Positions 16,461-27,100 of a DNA stretch of 64,000 nt are shown here, piece after piece. A model generated the notes under the pieces. That model was not told the origin of the DNA, did not search any database, and was given only the letters and a program-made list of their open reading frames with translations. Each line of letters opens with the position of its first letter. The stretch's first letter is position 1. The stretch is from Rhodospirillaceae bacterium (GTDB lineage: Bacteria; Pseudomonadota; Alphaproteobacteria; Rhodospirillales; Casp-alpha2), in the NCBI GenBank assembly GCA_016845145.1, contig JAERTE010000117.1:1-64000 (forward strand), given 5' to 3'. Position numbers and translations under genes: made by a program.

Positions 16461-18115
16461 GCCGCAACCATTGGGTGGCCATAGCCGACCTCATCACGCA
16501 GGCGCGCGCAAATTTCGCCGTTGGTAGCCCCGGCCTCAACCGCTTCGACGATACGACCGAAGATATTGTCAGTTTCGTCCTCGGTCGCTCGCGCCAATGC
16601 ATCCAAGGCCTTGTCAACGGCGCCTTGCGAGCGATCCGCCTTGAAAGTCTTCAGGCGATCGAGTTGACGCTGCATGACCTCAATGTCCGGGCGCGGCAGC
16701 GATTCGACGCTGCCCTCTTCCTCTTCCACGTACTTATTGACCCCAACCAAAGTTTGCTCGCCGCTATCAATGCGGTTTTGAAACTTCATGGCCGACTCGC
16801 CGATCATGGTTTGCACAAGCCCTTTGCGGACTGCCTCAAACATGCCACCGGCATCTTCTACCTTGGCCATGATACTCAGAATATTCTCTTCCATATCGTT
16901 GGTCAGGCTCTCCACATAGAAAGACCCAGCCAGGGGATCGATGACATCGACCAAATGCGCCTCATCGCGCAAGATGTTCTGAGTGGCAATGGCGATTTGA
17001 GCCGCACCTTCCGTGGGTGTGCTCAAAACCTCATCGTATCCGTCGGTATGCATCGATTGCAGGCCACCAAAGATGCCGGCGATGGCCTGCGCGGTAACCC
17101 GCGAGATGTTATTCAAGGGCTGTTGGCGTGTGAGGTCGACACCCGATGTTTGGGCGTGGAATTTGAAACGGTGTGAGCGCGTATCCTTGGCGCCGAAGCG
17201 CTCCTTCACCACGCGCGCCCAAATGCGTCTACCAGCCCTGAACTTGGCGACTTCCTCGAAGAAACTGATGGAAATATCGAAGAAAAAGGTGAACCGCGGC
17301 AGGAACGTATCGGGGTGCATGCCGCGCGCGATGCAGTCTTCGGCAAACTGGATCGCGGTCGATAGGGTAAAGGCCATGGCTTCCGCCGGTGTCGCGCCAC
17401 CTTGTTGCATGTGTTGGCCGACCACGGAAACCGGGTTCCAATTCGGCACATGCTGGTTGGCGAACGCCACATGATCGACGAACACCCTCCGGGCTCCGCC
17501 TAATGCCAGTCGAAAGAACATATGGTTGGCGACAAAGTGCGAGATAAAGTCACTCTGGTTCGATGTCCCGGTCACCCGATCCCAGCCGATATTTCGCCGT
17601 TTTGCCACCGCCAACAAGAACGCGAGCAGGGTAAACGGCGAGGGATCATTCAACGCGATAGAGGTTTTATCGATCGGCACGCCATCGAGACAAATGTCCA
17701 TGTCTTGAATCGTATTGATGGTCGTGCCGCAGGTGCCCAGCAGCACCGGGTCGACCTCATCAATATCGAAACCGCGATAAACCGAGTTGCAAGGAATGAC
17801 GCTGAGCGCTGTGGCGCCGGCATCCACGATTTTGCGCATGCGTGCGTTGTATTCCTCCGGCGTGGCGAGGCCGATCAACTGGCGTTGCGACCAGGTGCGT
17901 CCGCGGTGCATGGACGGGTATATGCCGCGCCCCCACGGCGCTTGGCCGGGAAAGCCCAGATCGTCCATATAACGGCTGGAATCCCAATCGTCCGGCGTGT
18001 AGATGGGTTTGACTTCGATGCCCGAGCGATTGTGGCGTACATCGTCAGCCGGCATTGTTTGATCAAAATCGGCAGTCCATTTGTCCTTGGCCTGCTTAAA
18101 GATATCGTCGGTCAT
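16457..18115 (-). CDS. Adenosylcobalamin-dependent acyl-CoA mutase, large (substrate-binding) subunit, divergent type
   Basis: A 552-residue TIM-barrel subunit of the methylmalonyl-CoA mutase superfamily without its own B12 domain, as in isobutyryl-CoA and 2-hydroxyisobutyryl-CoA mutases (IcmA/HcmA). The ATG at 18115 has GGGAG six bases upstream. Compared by eye with P. shermanii methylmalonyl-CoA mutase, the RPWTIRQY block reads RTWSQRQL (Tyr89 becomes Leu80). The region of Arg207, which binds the free carboxylate, reads FVANHMFF with no Arg. His244 is kept as His235 in [12 protein letters not shown]. The normal methylmalonyl substrate is therefore unlikely. The second subunit is encoded just upstream and a TetR regulator leads the operon. 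Confidence 0.85.
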   Translation of the reverse strand: MTDDIFKQAKDKWTADFDQTMPADDVRHNRSGIEVKPIYTPDDWDSSRYMDDLGFPGQAPWGRGIYPSMHRGRTWSQRQLIGLATPEEYNARMRKIVDAGATALSVIPCNSVYRGFDIDEVDPVLLGTCGTTINTIQDMDICLDGVPIDKTSIALNDPSPFTLLAFLLAVAKRRNIGWDRVTGTSNQSDFISHFVANHMFFRLALGGARRVFVDHVAFANQHVPNWNPVSVVGQHMQQGGATPAEAMAFTLSTAIQFAEDCIARGMHPDTFLPRFTFFFDISISFFEEVAKFRAGRRIWARVVKERFGAKDTRSHRFKFHAQTSGVDLTRQQPLNNISRVTAQAIAGIFGGLQSMHTDGYDEVLSTPTEGAAQIAIATQNILRDEAHLVDVIDPLAGSFYVESLTNDMEENILSIMAKVEDAGGMFEAVRKGLVQTMIGESAMKFQNRIDSGEQTLVGVNKYVEEEEGSVESLPRPDIEVMQRQLDRLKTFKADRSQGAVDKALDALARATEDETDNIFGRIVEAVEAGATNGEICARLRDEVGYGHPMVAA

Positions 18116-18157
18116 TTCCATCTCCCGTAACAAAACGCCTTGGTGTTGCCGAGGCCG

Positions 18158-18604
18158 TCAGTCGCCCCGCCGCTCGGCAATCAATTTCGATATGGTTTCG
18201 ACAATGTCATCGCGCGACGAGCCCGGATGGAACACTGCCGCCACGCCCGCGTCGGTCAGGGCAGGCACTTCATTGTCCGGCACAATGCCGCCGACAACGA
18301 CGCTCACATCGTCCATCCCGGCAGCGCGCATGGCATCCATGAGTTTCGGCACCAACAGATGATCGGTGGCCAGCGAGCTGATGCCAATCGCGTCCACGTC
18401 TTCCTCCATGGCTTGATTGACCACGGTTTCAATCGCCTGCCAGGGTGCCGTATAGATAACTTCCATGCCCGCATCACGCAGAAACCCTGCGACGAGGCGC
18501 GAGCCTCGGTCGTGGCCATCGAGACCGATTTTGGTGACCAGAACGCGTGGCGGGCGGCCCAGCCTGGCCTTGAGCGTCTCTGCGGCGTTTGTGGCGGTTG
18601 TCAT
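18158..18604 (-). CDS. B12-binding small subunit of an acyl-CoA mutase
   Basis: A 148-residue cobalamin-binding domain, the partner of the mutase large subunit encoded 42 bp downstream. The base-off/His-on motif DxHxxG is present as LDGHDRG (about residue 28), followed by SLATDHLL and VVVGGIVPDNEVPAL typical of MutB/IcmB C-terminal domains. The ATG has AAGGAACG upstream. A longer in-frame extension overlaps the TetR gene and is not supported. Confidence 0.92.
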   Translation of the reverse strand: MTTATNAAETLKARLGRPPRVLVTKIGLDGHDRGSRLVAGFLRDAGMEVIYTAPWQAIETVVNQAMEEDVDAIGISSLATDHLLVPKLMDAMRAAGMDDVSVVVGGIVPDNEVPALTDAGVAAVFHPGSSRDDIVETISKLIAERRGD

Positions 18605-18618
18605 GAATGTCGTTCCTT

Positions 18619-19221
18619 TTAACTCTTGGCAGCCAACGGCTTTAACAAATCGAGGAAAGCGCCGGCGATTTCGGCCGGCGTGTCGCCGCCTACCCGATAC
18701 CAGGTCTGGGACCAATTCAGCGCACCGAAAACAAGCAATCGCAAATGCCGGCGCGATGCGCCGTCAATCAGCGGCAAATCATCGAACAGCTGCGCGAAAC
18801 GTGCCTCGTATTCATCGCGAAGTGGCACCAGACGCTCACGCACGGCTTGCTCATCAAGCGGCAATTCGCGGATCACCACTTGGGCGTAATCACCACCATC
18901 GAGCAGTACGCTGAGATGCGCCGACATGGCGGCGTGCAGGCGCGCCCAAGGGTTATCAGCCAACGCAACGGCGTCGTCTACCGCCGCCGAAATGCGGCGG
19001 ATTCCCTCTTCATGGACGGCAATCAACAAATCAGCTTTGGAGGCGAAATAGTAATACATCGACCCGGCCTTCATATCGGCGCCGGCCGCGATGTCGCGCA
19101 TGGACGCCGCCGCATAACCTTGCTCGCGAAAACTGCGCGCCGCCGCATCAAGCAATTGCGGGCGGCGGTTATCGCGGCGCGGCGCGGCCTCGGTTTTGAT
19201 ATCCGATACAATAGCCATCAT
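18619..19221 (-). CDS. TetR-family transcriptional regulator
   Basis: A 200-residue regulator. The N-terminal helix-turn-helix reads LLDAAARSFREQGYAAASMRDIAAGADMKAGSMYYYFASKADLL (given here as two joined blocks, about residues 22-65), and the rest is a helical ligand-binding domain resembling acyl-CoA-responsive TetR proteins. It is the first gene of the mutase operon, 14 bp before the B12 subunit, and is preceded by a dyad that should be its operator. The ligand is probably an acyl-CoA, by analogy only. No strong ribosome site precedes the tandem ATGATG. Confidence 0.88.
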   Translation of the reverse strand: MMAIVSDIKTEAAPRRDNRRPQLLDAAARSFREQGYAAASMRDIAAGADMKAGSMYYYFASKADLLIAVHEEGIRRISAAVDDAVALADNPWARLHAAMSAHLSVLLDGGDYAQVVIRELPLDEQAVRERLVPLRDEYEARFAQLFDDLPLIDGASRRHLRLLVFGALNWSQTWYRVGGDTPAEIAGAFLDLLKPLAAKS

Positions 19222-19228
19222 GAATTCT

Positions 19229-19248
19229 AACTAACATTCGTTAGGTTA
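19229..19248. promoter_or_regulatory. Probable TetR operator
   Basis: Perfect dyad CTAAC-ATTC-GTTAG (19231-19244), extending imperfectly to AACTAAC/GTTAGGTTA. It ends eight bases before the tetR start codon, the usual place for an autoregulatory TetR site. It resembles operators of acyl-CoA-type TetR repressors. Confidence 0.6.
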
Positions 19249-19391
19249 AATGTAAAGACAGTGTTTGTTACTGGCCAAGGCACCTGAAGATGACCGGGTT
19301 TGACGACGAGGTTTGACGACTCGGTTTGACAGGCGGCATGTCTATTGGCATGGATGCCCACTCCGTCGCCCAACAATCAGGAAACCACCCC

Positions 19392-19949
19392 ATGGCTCTC
19401 TCACGACCCGCGCCACGCCGCCACATTCACACGCGCAAGATCACGTGCGAAGGGTTCCAACGTGACGATGGGCTATGGGACATCGAAGCCACGATCATCG
19501 ACCGCAAGACCTACTCGTTCGACAATATCGACCGGGGCGGCATCGCGGCGGGAGAACCGATCCATCACATGGTCGTGCGGGTTACCATTGACGATTCGAT
19601 GGTGATCATGGCTGCCGAAGCCGAAACCGTTGGGTCGCCGTTTGGAATTTGCGTCGAAGGCGCGCCCGCCGTCGCCGGCCTAAAGGGGCTGAAGATCGGC
19701 CCCGGTTGGCGCAAGGCCGTGCACGGCGTGCTGGGGCGCACCAAAAGCTGCACCCATATCCGCGACATGATCATGGGCCCGCTGGCGCAAGCCGCCTACC
19801 AAACCATCATTCCCATGCGCAACCGTAAGAACGCAGGCAAACCACCAACGCACAAACCCGCCGTTCTCGGCACCTGCGTTGCGTACGACCCGGCCAGTCA
19901 CATCGTCAAACGAATGTGGCCGCAGTATTACTCGGGCGTGGAAGAGTAA
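19392..19949 (+). CDS. DUF2889 family protein
   Basis: Conserved protein of unknown function. The ATG at 19392 (AGGAAA upstream) gives 185 residues starting MALSRPAPRRHIHTRKITCE; upstream in-frame TTG and ATG codons from 19326 would add up to 22 residues without conserved content. The body has the DUF2889 pattern: RDDGLWDIEATIIDRKTYSF, GEPIHHMVVRVTIDD and a C-terminal GCTHIRDM-like segment (here KSCTHIRDMIMGPLAQAAYQ). The function is unknown, and the family is common beside CoA-dependent catabolic genes. It is convergent with the ribbon-helix-helix gene with a 3-bp gap. Confidence 0.75.
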   Translation: MALSRPAPRRHIHTRKITCEGFQRDDGLWDIEATIIDRKTYSFDNIDRGGIAAGEPIHHMVVRVTIDDSMVIMAAEAETVGSPFGICVEGAPAVAGLKGLKIGPGWRKAVHGVLGRTKSCTHIRDMIMGPLAQAAYQTIIPMRNRKNAGKPPTHKPAVLGTCVAYDPASHIVKRMWPQYYSGVEE

Positions 19950-19952
19950 AGC

Positions 19953-20228
19953 TTAGTCGGCACCCACGGCCATCGCCGTAACTTGGCCTTGCACCGCCTG
20001 GCGCGAATTCAGCGCCAACTGATGATAATAGCTGACGATGTAAGCACGAACGGCGGACGTCCGGCTGCCGCCGGTGCGCCGCGCCTCGATCATGGAACAA
20101 AGCTGGTTGAGGTTGATATCCTCGAACCCGCAGATGTCGTCGAGCGCATTCCAAGCGGCACGTTCCAGACGAATGCTGGTTCGACGCCCTGCAACGACGA
20201 TATTTCTGCTGATCAATTGACTATTCAT
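19953..20228 (-). CDS. Ribbon-helix-helix domain protein
   Basis: A 91-residue small DNA-binding-type protein. The block RRTSIRLERAAWNALDDICGFEDINLNQLCSMIE matches the ribbon-helix-helix (RHH_4) family common in alphaproteobacteria, with the beta strand at about residues 15-21. The C-terminal part (SRTSAVRAYIVSYYHQLA) is also typical. No toxin partner is adjacent, so it is more likely a regulator than an antitoxin. An inverted repeat lies about 85-105 bp upstream. Confidence 0.8.
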   Translation of the reverse strand: MNSQLISRNIVVAGRRTSIRLERAAWNALDDICGFEDINLNQLCSMIEARRTGGSRTSAVRAYIVSYYHQLALNSRQAVQGQVTAMAVGAD

Positions 20229-20310
20229 TTAGCGAATTCCCCCTTGAATATCGATAAGCGAAACCCCTGCTTCGCATACCCCCCTATGGATACAAAGCTA
20301 AAACTACAAA

Positions 20311-20334
20311 AAATAGTACGCTTTGTCACTATTT
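20311..20334. promoter_or_regulatory. Inverted repeat in AT-rich divergent promoter region
   Basis: AAATAGT (20311-20317) and ACTATTT (20328-20334) form a perfect 7-bp dyad with a 10-bp spacer. It lies in the AT-rich 20229-20484 gap between the divergent RHH and J-domain genes. It could be an operator for the RHH protein. No gene was seen in this gap. Confidence 0.3.
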
Positions 20335-20484
20335 CATAAGTTGAAACAACTGCGCCGTTAAAGACAATATCCCGATAGTTATAATTTTGGTCACAAAAGT
20401 TTTATCATTCCGTTACAATCACATTTCCCAGTTTATTCGCTCCATCCGCTTGCCTGGATACGCAACCCGTCGCATATTTGAAGC

Positions 20485-21078
20485 ATGGCTGGAAAGATCG
20501 AAATGCCGACTTTGGAGATTATCGACCGCTTGGGCGAACCACGCGTGCAGGGGTGCGAATGGCCGCACTGCAAGGCGGAAGGCGAGCATCGAGCGCCCCG
20601 GTCACGAGACGAGATCAATTCGTATCGTTGGTTCTGTCTCGAACACGCACGAGAGTACAACAAGGGTTGGAACTATTTCGATGGCATGTCGGACGACGAA
20701 GTTGAGGCCGACCGCCGGGCTGATACCGTGTGGCGACGCCCGTCCTGGCCCTTGGGTGACGGCCCGCCAACACCGGAGCAAGCGCACGCCTTCTGGCGAG
20801 GCGATTACGCCGATCCATTCGACGCATTGGGCGGCAACAAACCTGGAAATGGCAGCGACCAAGACACCGCTGCCGAAGTGTCGATTGACGGCGATGTAAA
20901 ACGTGCGCTCGGTATCTTCGGGATGGAGCCGCCGGTAACCGTTGATGAAGTCAAGACCCGATATAAGGCCTTGGTAAAACGCCATCATCCCGACGCAGCC
21001 GCCGCCGAAGCCAATGAGGACCGTATCAAAGATATCAATCAGGCCTATCAAGTGATTCTCTCATTTCTGATGGCCTGA
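20485..21078 (+). CDS. J-domain protein upstream of cobS
   Basis: A 197-residue protein. The C-terminal 60 residues form a J domain with the HPD motif (KALVKRHHPDAAAA), which stimulates DnaK ATPase. The N-terminal part has a cysteine/histidine arrangement (CEWPHC near residue 22 and FCLEH near 52) that could bind zinc. J-domain genes of this type lie directly ahead of cobS-cobT in many alphaproteobacteria. A chaperone role for the cobaltochelatase is suggested by context but not proven. Confidence 0.85.
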   Translation: MAGKIEMPTLEIIDRLGEPRVQGCEWPHCKAEGEHRAPRSRDEINSYRWFCLEHAREYNKGWNYFDGMSDDEVEADRRADTVWRRPSWPLGDGPPTPEQAHAFWRGDYADPFDALGGNKPGNGSDQDTAAEVSIDGDVKRALGIFGMEPPVTVDEVKTRYKALVKRHHPDAAAAEANEDRIKDINQAYQVILSFLMA

Positions 21079-21241
21079 CCCGACGACCGCCAACATACCG
21101 GCTCCTCCCGCCCCGGCACCGAGCACCACCCACCGTCGCTGGTCTTGACGAGAGCGGCCTGACCCCCTAGGTGTCTTGGGTTCCGCCGCCTTCTGGAGCG
21201 TTCATCTATCAAGACAACCAGCGAAATTGGGAAATTTCCAT

Positions 21242-22240
21242 ATGAGTACGTCCGTCGACACCACCGAAACCCTGCCTATTGGGGAACCTGACATCACGCT
21301 ATCCGTCCGCGAGGTCTTTGGCATCGACAGCGACATGGAAGTCCCAGCTTTCAGCCAACGCGATGACCATGTTCCGGATGTCGACACCACTTACCAGTTC
21401 GACCCGGACACGACGCTCGCAATCCTCGCTGGCTTCGCTCACAACCGCCGCGTGATGATTCAAGGCTATCATGGCACCGGTAAATCGACACATATCGAGC
21501 AAGTGGCCGCCCGTCTCAATTGGCCGTGTATCCGCGTCAACTTGGATAGCCACATCAGCCGTATCGACCTGATCGGCAAGGACGCTATCGTCCTTAAGGA
21601 CGGTATGCAGGTAACCGAATTCCGTGAAGGCATTCTCCCGTGGGCACTGCAAAACCCGACGGCGATCGTTTTTGATGAATACGATGCAGGCCGCCCCGAT
21701 GTGATGTTTGTCATCCAGCGCGTACTGGAAGTCGAGGGCAAATTGACGTTGCTCGATCAGAACCGTGTCATGCGCCCGAACAAGTATTTCCGGTTGTTTG
21801 CCACTACCAACACCGTTGGCCTTGGCGACACCACCGGCCTCTATCATGGCACCCAGCAAATTAACCAGGGCCAAATGGACCGCTGGAACATCGTCGCTAC
21901 GCTGAACTACCTTCCGCACGACACCGAACTGGATATCGTGCTCGCCAAATCACCGGCCTACGACAGCAAGGAAGGCCGTGAGACGCTCAGCGCCATGGTC
22001 GACGTCGCAGACTTGAGCCGGTCGGGCTTTGTGAATGGGGATATTTCCACCGTTATGTCACCGCGTACGGTACTGACGTGGGCCGAAAACGCCCAGATAT
22101 TCGGCGACGTGGGCGTTGCCTTCCGCCTAACGTTCCTCAACAAATGCGACGAGATCGAGCGTCCCATCGTGGCCGAGTACTATCAGCGCTGCCTCGGACA
22201 GGAACTGCCCGAATCGGCGGCGAACGCCGTCGTCCAATAA
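21242..22240 (+). CDS. cobS: Aerobic cobaltochelatase subunit CobS
   Basis: AAA+ ATPase subunit (332 residues) of the CobN-CobS-CobT chelatase that inserts cobalt into hydrogenobyrinate a,c-diamide. Walker A is [13 protein letters not shown] (about residue 77), and Walker B is [16 protein letters not shown]. The sensor region [29 protein letters not shown] is well conserved. The ATG at 21242 begins the conserved [12 protein letters not shown] segment; the in-frame start at 21176 adds a non-conserved leader. cobT follows after 23 bp, while cobN is not in this window. Confidence 0.96.
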   Translation: MSTSVDTTETLPIGEPDITLSVREVFGIDSDMEVPAFSQRDDHVPDVDTTYQFDPDTTLAILAGFAHNRRVMIQGYHGTGKSTHIEQVAARLNWPCIRVNLDSHISRIDLIGKDAIVLKDGMQVTEFREGILPWALQNPTAIVFDEYDAGRPDVMFVIQRVLEVEGKLTLLDQNRVMRPNKYFRLFATTNTVGLGDTTGLYHGTQQINQGQMDRWNIVATLNYLPHDTELDIVLAKSPAYDSKEGRETLSAMVDVADLSRSGFVNGDISTVMSPRTVLTWAENAQIFGDVGVAFRLTFLNKCDEIERPIVAEYYQRCLGQELPESAANAVVQ

Positions 22241-22263
22241 AAGCCGGCACACCGGAAAGCCCG

Positions 22264-24105
22264 ATGCAACGCAAGGAAGAACCCAACGAATTGGCGAAAC
22301 GGGTCACAGCCGCCGCGCTTAAAGCTTTGGCGGCTGAGAAAGACCTGACCGTCAGCTATTCGCCGGGGCAAGCTTCCGCGACGCGCGATTCGGCCATCCT
22401 GCCAACGCCGGTTGGCGCCCTTGATCAAGACGGCCTCGCAAAGATGCGTGGTGTCGCTGACGCACTGGCGCTCCGATTGCGCTATCACAATGCCGACGTA
22501 CACCGCGAGCACATGCCCAAGGGACCGGAAGCACGCGCCGTTTATGAAGCGGTTGAGCAGGTGAGATGTGAAAGCCTCGGCGCCAGACGTTTCACAGGCG
22601 TTGCTGAAAACCTCGGCGTACTCCTGGATGAGCGTTGCAAGGCGCGTGGCTTCGGGTCCGTTACCGAGCAAAATGACGCCAATCTGATTGACGCTGTTTC
22701 CATGATGGTGCGTGAAAAAATCTCAGGTCAGCCCGCACCTGATAGCGCCCACAAGCTGATGGAGGTATGGCGCTCGGACCTGGAAGAACGCATCGGCAAA
22801 CAACTGGCTGAATTGACCGACTGCCCAGCCGATCAGGCGCGGTTTTCCGACGTGGTGACGGAGATCATCCAGGAACTCGACCTGATGGAAGATGACGCGT
22901 CGGACCTGGAGCCGGAAGACCAAGACAGCGAGGACGATAGCGAAGACAGTTCTGACGAATCCGAAGACGGCATGGATTCTGACTCGGGCGACGAGTCCAT
23001 GATGGCCGGCGAAACCGGCGAGATGGATATGTCCGACGAAGGCGAGTTTGCCGACGGTGAGGACGAACAATTCATGGGTGGCGAAGGCGAGGAAGAGCCT
23101 GCCGGCCCCAGCCGTTGGAACGAACCCTGGGACAGGAACGCGCCGGCCACCGAAGCACGTTACAAAGCATTTAGTGACGCCTTTGACGAGATCATCGGCG
23201 CCGAAGATCTGTGCGACCCGGAAGAACTCGATAGGCTCCGCCATCAGTTGGACCAACAACTGGCAAACCTGCAAGGCGTCGTGTCGCGCCTCGCCAATCG
23301 GCTTCAGCGACGTTTAATGGCAAAGCAAACGCGCTCGTGGGAGTTCGACCTCGAAGAAGGCATGCTGGATGCCGGGCGCTTGTCGCGTGTGGTCACCAAC
23401 CCCACCCACCCGCTGTCCTACAAGATGGAACGCGACACCGATTTCCGCGATACCGTCGTCACATTGCTGATCGACAATTCCGGCTCCATGCGCGGCCGGC
23501 CAATCACCGTGGCGGCCATGGCGGGCGATATCCTGGCACGTACGCTGGAACGTTGCGCCGTCAAGGTAGAGATATTGGGATTCACCACGCGATCGTGGAA
23601 AGGCGGACAGGCCCGCGAAAAATGGGTTGCGGACGGCAAGGCCAAAAACCCCGGCCGGCTGAACGATCTTCGGCACATCATCTATAAAGCCGCTGACCAG
23701 CCCTGGCGTCGATCGCGAAAGAACTTGGGACTGATGCTGCGTGAAGGCCTTTTGAAGGAAAACATCGACGGTGAAGCGCTTATGTGGGCGCACAATCGCT
23801 TGCTCGCGCGGCCCGAACAACGGCGTATCCTGATGGTGATTTCGGATGGCGCGCCGGTAGATGATGCGACACTGTCGGCCAACCCCGGCAACTACCTGGA
23901 GCGCCACTTGCGCGATGTGATTGAGTGGATCGAGACACGATCCGATGTGGAGATCACGGCCATCGGCATCGGCCACGACGTGACGCGCTACTATCGCCGC
24001 GCGGTGACAATTGTGGACGCCGAAGAGCTTGGCGGCACCATGATGAACCAGTTGGCGGAGTTGTTTGACGAAGACCAACGCGACCGCATGCTACGCCGCG
24101 CCTAA
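22264..24105 (+). CDS. cobT: Aerobic cobaltochelatase subunit CobT
   Basis: Partner of CobS in the cobalt chelatase, 613 residues. Order: helical N-terminal domain (1-190), a very acidic Asp/Glu/Ser-rich linker (about 205-285) typical of CobT, and a C-terminal von Willebrand factor A domain with the MIDAS motif DNSGSMRG (about residue 405) that binds Mg2+. GGAAAG precedes the ATG. Its TAA overlaps the stop of the convergent histidine kinase in the tetranucleotide CTAA. Confidence 0.96.
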   Translation: MQRKEEPNELAKRVTAAALKALAAEKDLTVSYSPGQASATRDSAILPTPVGALDQDGLAKMRGVADALALRLRYHNADVHREHMPKGPEARAVYEAVEQVRCESLGARRFTGVAENLGVLLDERCKARGFGSVTEQNDANLIDAVSMMVREKISGQPAPDSAHKLMEVWRSDLEERIGKQLAELTDCPADQARFSDVVTEIIQELDLMEDDASDLEPEDQDSEDDSEDSSDESEDGMDSDSGDESMMAGETGEMDMSDEGEFADGEDEQFMGGEGEEEPAGPSRWNEPWDRNAPATEARYKAFSDAFDEIIGAEDLCDPEELDRLRHQLDQQLANLQGVVSRLANRLQRRLMAKQTRSWEFDLEEGMLDAGRLSRVVTNPTHPLSYKMERDTDFRDTVVTLLIDNSGSMRGRPITVAAMAGDILARTLERCAVKVEILGFTTRSWKGGQAREKWVADGKAKNPGRLNDLRHIIYKAADQPWRRSRKNLGLMLREGLLKENIDGEALMWAHNRLLARPEQRRILMVISDGAPVDDATLSANPGNYLERHLRDVIEWIETRSDVEITAIGIGHDVTRYYRRAVTIVDAEELGGTMMNQLAELFDEDQRDRMLRRA

Positions 24106-27100
24106 GCAACATCGTCTTTTCTCGGTTCAATCAGCCGCGAGATGGTCGTCAATAGATGGTCCTTTGAATAGGCGCCTTTCTGGAACGTCTCAACAACCCG
24201 ATTTTCCATTCTTTTGGTTTCTTCGGGGGTCATTTCCTTGGCGGTCACGACGATGACCGGTACATCTTGGGCAAGATCGCGTCGAACCCGCTCTTCAAGA
24301 AAAGTGAAGCCGTCCATCTCGGGCATCATGAGGTCGAGCATAATCAGATCTGGCCGTTTCTCGCTCAAACATTCCAGACCTTTGACACCATTTTCGGCTG
24401 AGGACACTAGAAATCCTTGTTTTTTCAGCATGGTAGCCAGCAAGTTTCGCGACGCTGGATCGTCCTCAATGACCAATGCGTGCGGCTGATCATCTTCGGA
24501 ATGCTTGATGTGGCGATTAACGACATCCATCAACGCACTCTTTTGAATTGGCTTTTGGATATATCCGCTGGCGCCAAGCACGTATCCCCGTCGACTTTCA
24601 TCCAACAGCGAACACAAGATCACCGGTGTTGAAGCGAGTTCCGGTATCGCGTGGATATCCTTCAACACCTGCCAACCATCCATCTCCGGCATAAGAATAT
24701 CTAGAATAACCAGATCCGGCAGATACTTGCGCGCCAGTTCCAGTCCTTCCTCGCCACTTTCACACGGAATCGCCTGAATTCCTTGACGCTCGAGATGGTG
24801 TGTCAGCACTTCCAGATTGTCCGGGTCGTCATCAATGATCAGGACTTTCACCCCTTCTTCCATATCGGGTAAGCCACGCTTCAACGCACGCGGCCGATCA
24901 AGGTGGGTAACCTCTGCAACGGCGGGCGCTGTGGTTTTGCCGTTTAGCTGCGGCATGATTTCCTTCGGGTGGCTCGGTATGGTCACAGAAAAAGTGGTGC
25001 CGACATCTTCCGTACTCTCTGCCGCGACACTGCCGCCGAGAAGTTCGCAGAGCTCCTGAACAATAGCCAAGCCCAGCCCTGTGCCGCCGAACTTGCGCGT
25101 TGTACTTGAGTCCGCTTGGGTAAATCGTTCGAAAACACTATCCAACTGACTTTCAGACATGCCTATGCCCGTATCGGTCACATGAAATACGATACTGTCG
25201 GCATCAGCCCCGTCTTCGCCGTTCACACGCTCGACACCGAACCTGACTTCTCCCTTCTTCGTGAATTTCGCCGCATTGCTCATCAGGTTGACCAAGACCT
25301 GCCGAAGCCTTTGGACGTCGGTTGTAATCTCACCGATACCCGGTGCGCATTCGACAACCAACTCGCTCTCGCTGCGCGCAACCAACGGTTCCGCCACCGC
25401 GGCCACGTCCGCGACGAGATCCCGCAAATCCATGGTTTCGTGGAACAACTCAACATGTCCGGCTTCGATCTTGGAGATATCCAGAATGTTGTTGATCAGC
25501 GACAACAAGTGCTTCGATGCGCCCAAGATACGATCAAGGTCACCAAGCGTTTCATCGTTGCCGTCATCCTCGGCTTCCTCATGCAACATCTCGGCGTATC
25601 CGATAACGGCATTGAGCGGAGTCCTGAGTTCATGGCTCATGTTGGCAAGAAACTCGGATTTCGCATGATTGGCGCGCTCTGCGGCATCGCGGGCTTCCAT
25701 GATCCGTTGTGCGGCTGCCTTTCGGTCCGAGATATCCTCAACCGATGACCAAATGAACCGGGTGCCATCGCGTTCCACGAACAATCCGCTCAGCACCACG
25801 GGTACACGTTGCCCACTGCCGCTGACGAATTCCTTTTCATAAGGACCATACCGACCGGTATCGTCGAGAGCGGATTTCTGTCGCGCGTCTTCTTCAACGA
25901 ATTCGTCGGACGTCAAGTCGGCCACGTTCATCCCCAGCAAGACATCTACTCCACGGCCAGCGACACCGGCGAAAGCCGCATTGGCATCACAAATATCGCC
26001 CTCCTCCGTCGTCAGCACCAAGCCGACGGGAGATTCCTCGAAGAGCATTCGATTGTAACGCTCGCTGCGTTCCAACTCCGCTGTACGCTCTGCGACGCGG
26101 CGTTCCAGGGATTGATTTAGCTCGTTGAGCTTTTCCTCATTCCGATATCGCTCGGTAACATCACTGCAAACGACGACAATGCCACCGTCCGCCAGCGGTG
26201 TGCGTTTAGCTTCAATGACACGGCCATCGTGAATATGATCGATCACCGTATGCGCAGCGTGGTCATGGTATCCGGCCATGCGCGCTTCGATCTGCTCTTT
26301 GGGGTCGCCTTCACCATATTCTCCACGCGCAGCCCGAGCCTCGAGCAAGCCGCGCAACGGTTTTCCTTTTTCAACAACACCAGGCGCGGAAGGGTACCAT
26401 TCTTTGACCCGGTCATTGAAAACCGTGAAATTCAAATCCCCATCGACCATAAACAGGCCATCGCACATATTGCCAAGCGCCGCCCCCAATTCCCGCGTTC
26501 GGTGATCAACCTCATCTTGCAAGTGGTCTTGGAATGCCTGAAGGCGTTTGCGCGAGTTCTCGAACACATAGGTCATGACAGCAAGCAAAAGTGCCGCCAG
26601 AAGTGAGTATGCGACAATGACCCATTTACTGAATTCCGTCAGACTGTCGGCCTCGTCCGCATCCATTTCAGTGGCAATTCCGAGATTCATTTCCGCACCC
26701 CAAAGCCAACTGCCTACCACGGGAACTCCGCGGTAATCGCGGTAGCCGTCAAGGTTGTGGCCGCTCTCACCCTTCGTCAACCGATCAGCCATATAGGTCA
26801 GCGGTAGAGACGTAAGGTCCGCAGACAATGGTTGCTCCAACAGATTTACGCCAGGGTCCCGAACCGCGATGTTCAACATGCTATGCTGATCGGCCTTGAT
26901 CAGCCCGGCCTTCATGAGATCCTTCTCGAACCGGCTGTTTGTAAGCAGCATGCCTGCAGCATTTATGGCGTAACTTTCGCCACTGTCACCGATTCGCCCC
27001 TGCTTCAGCGGTTCATAAAGCGCTTCGGTCGGATCGATGCGAAACGTCAAGGCACCAATGGTCTGGCCATGGCTTCCGAAAATCGGCGCGCCAACAAACA

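Noticed and set aside
19953-20228. Antitoxin of a toxin-antitoxin pair.
   Set aside because: The ribbon-helix-helix protein has no small partner gene on either side in the same direction.
21079-21241. Possible cobalamin riboswitch ahead of cobS.
   Set aside because: No B12-box-like GCCACTG motif or conserved core was seen in the 163-bp gap.
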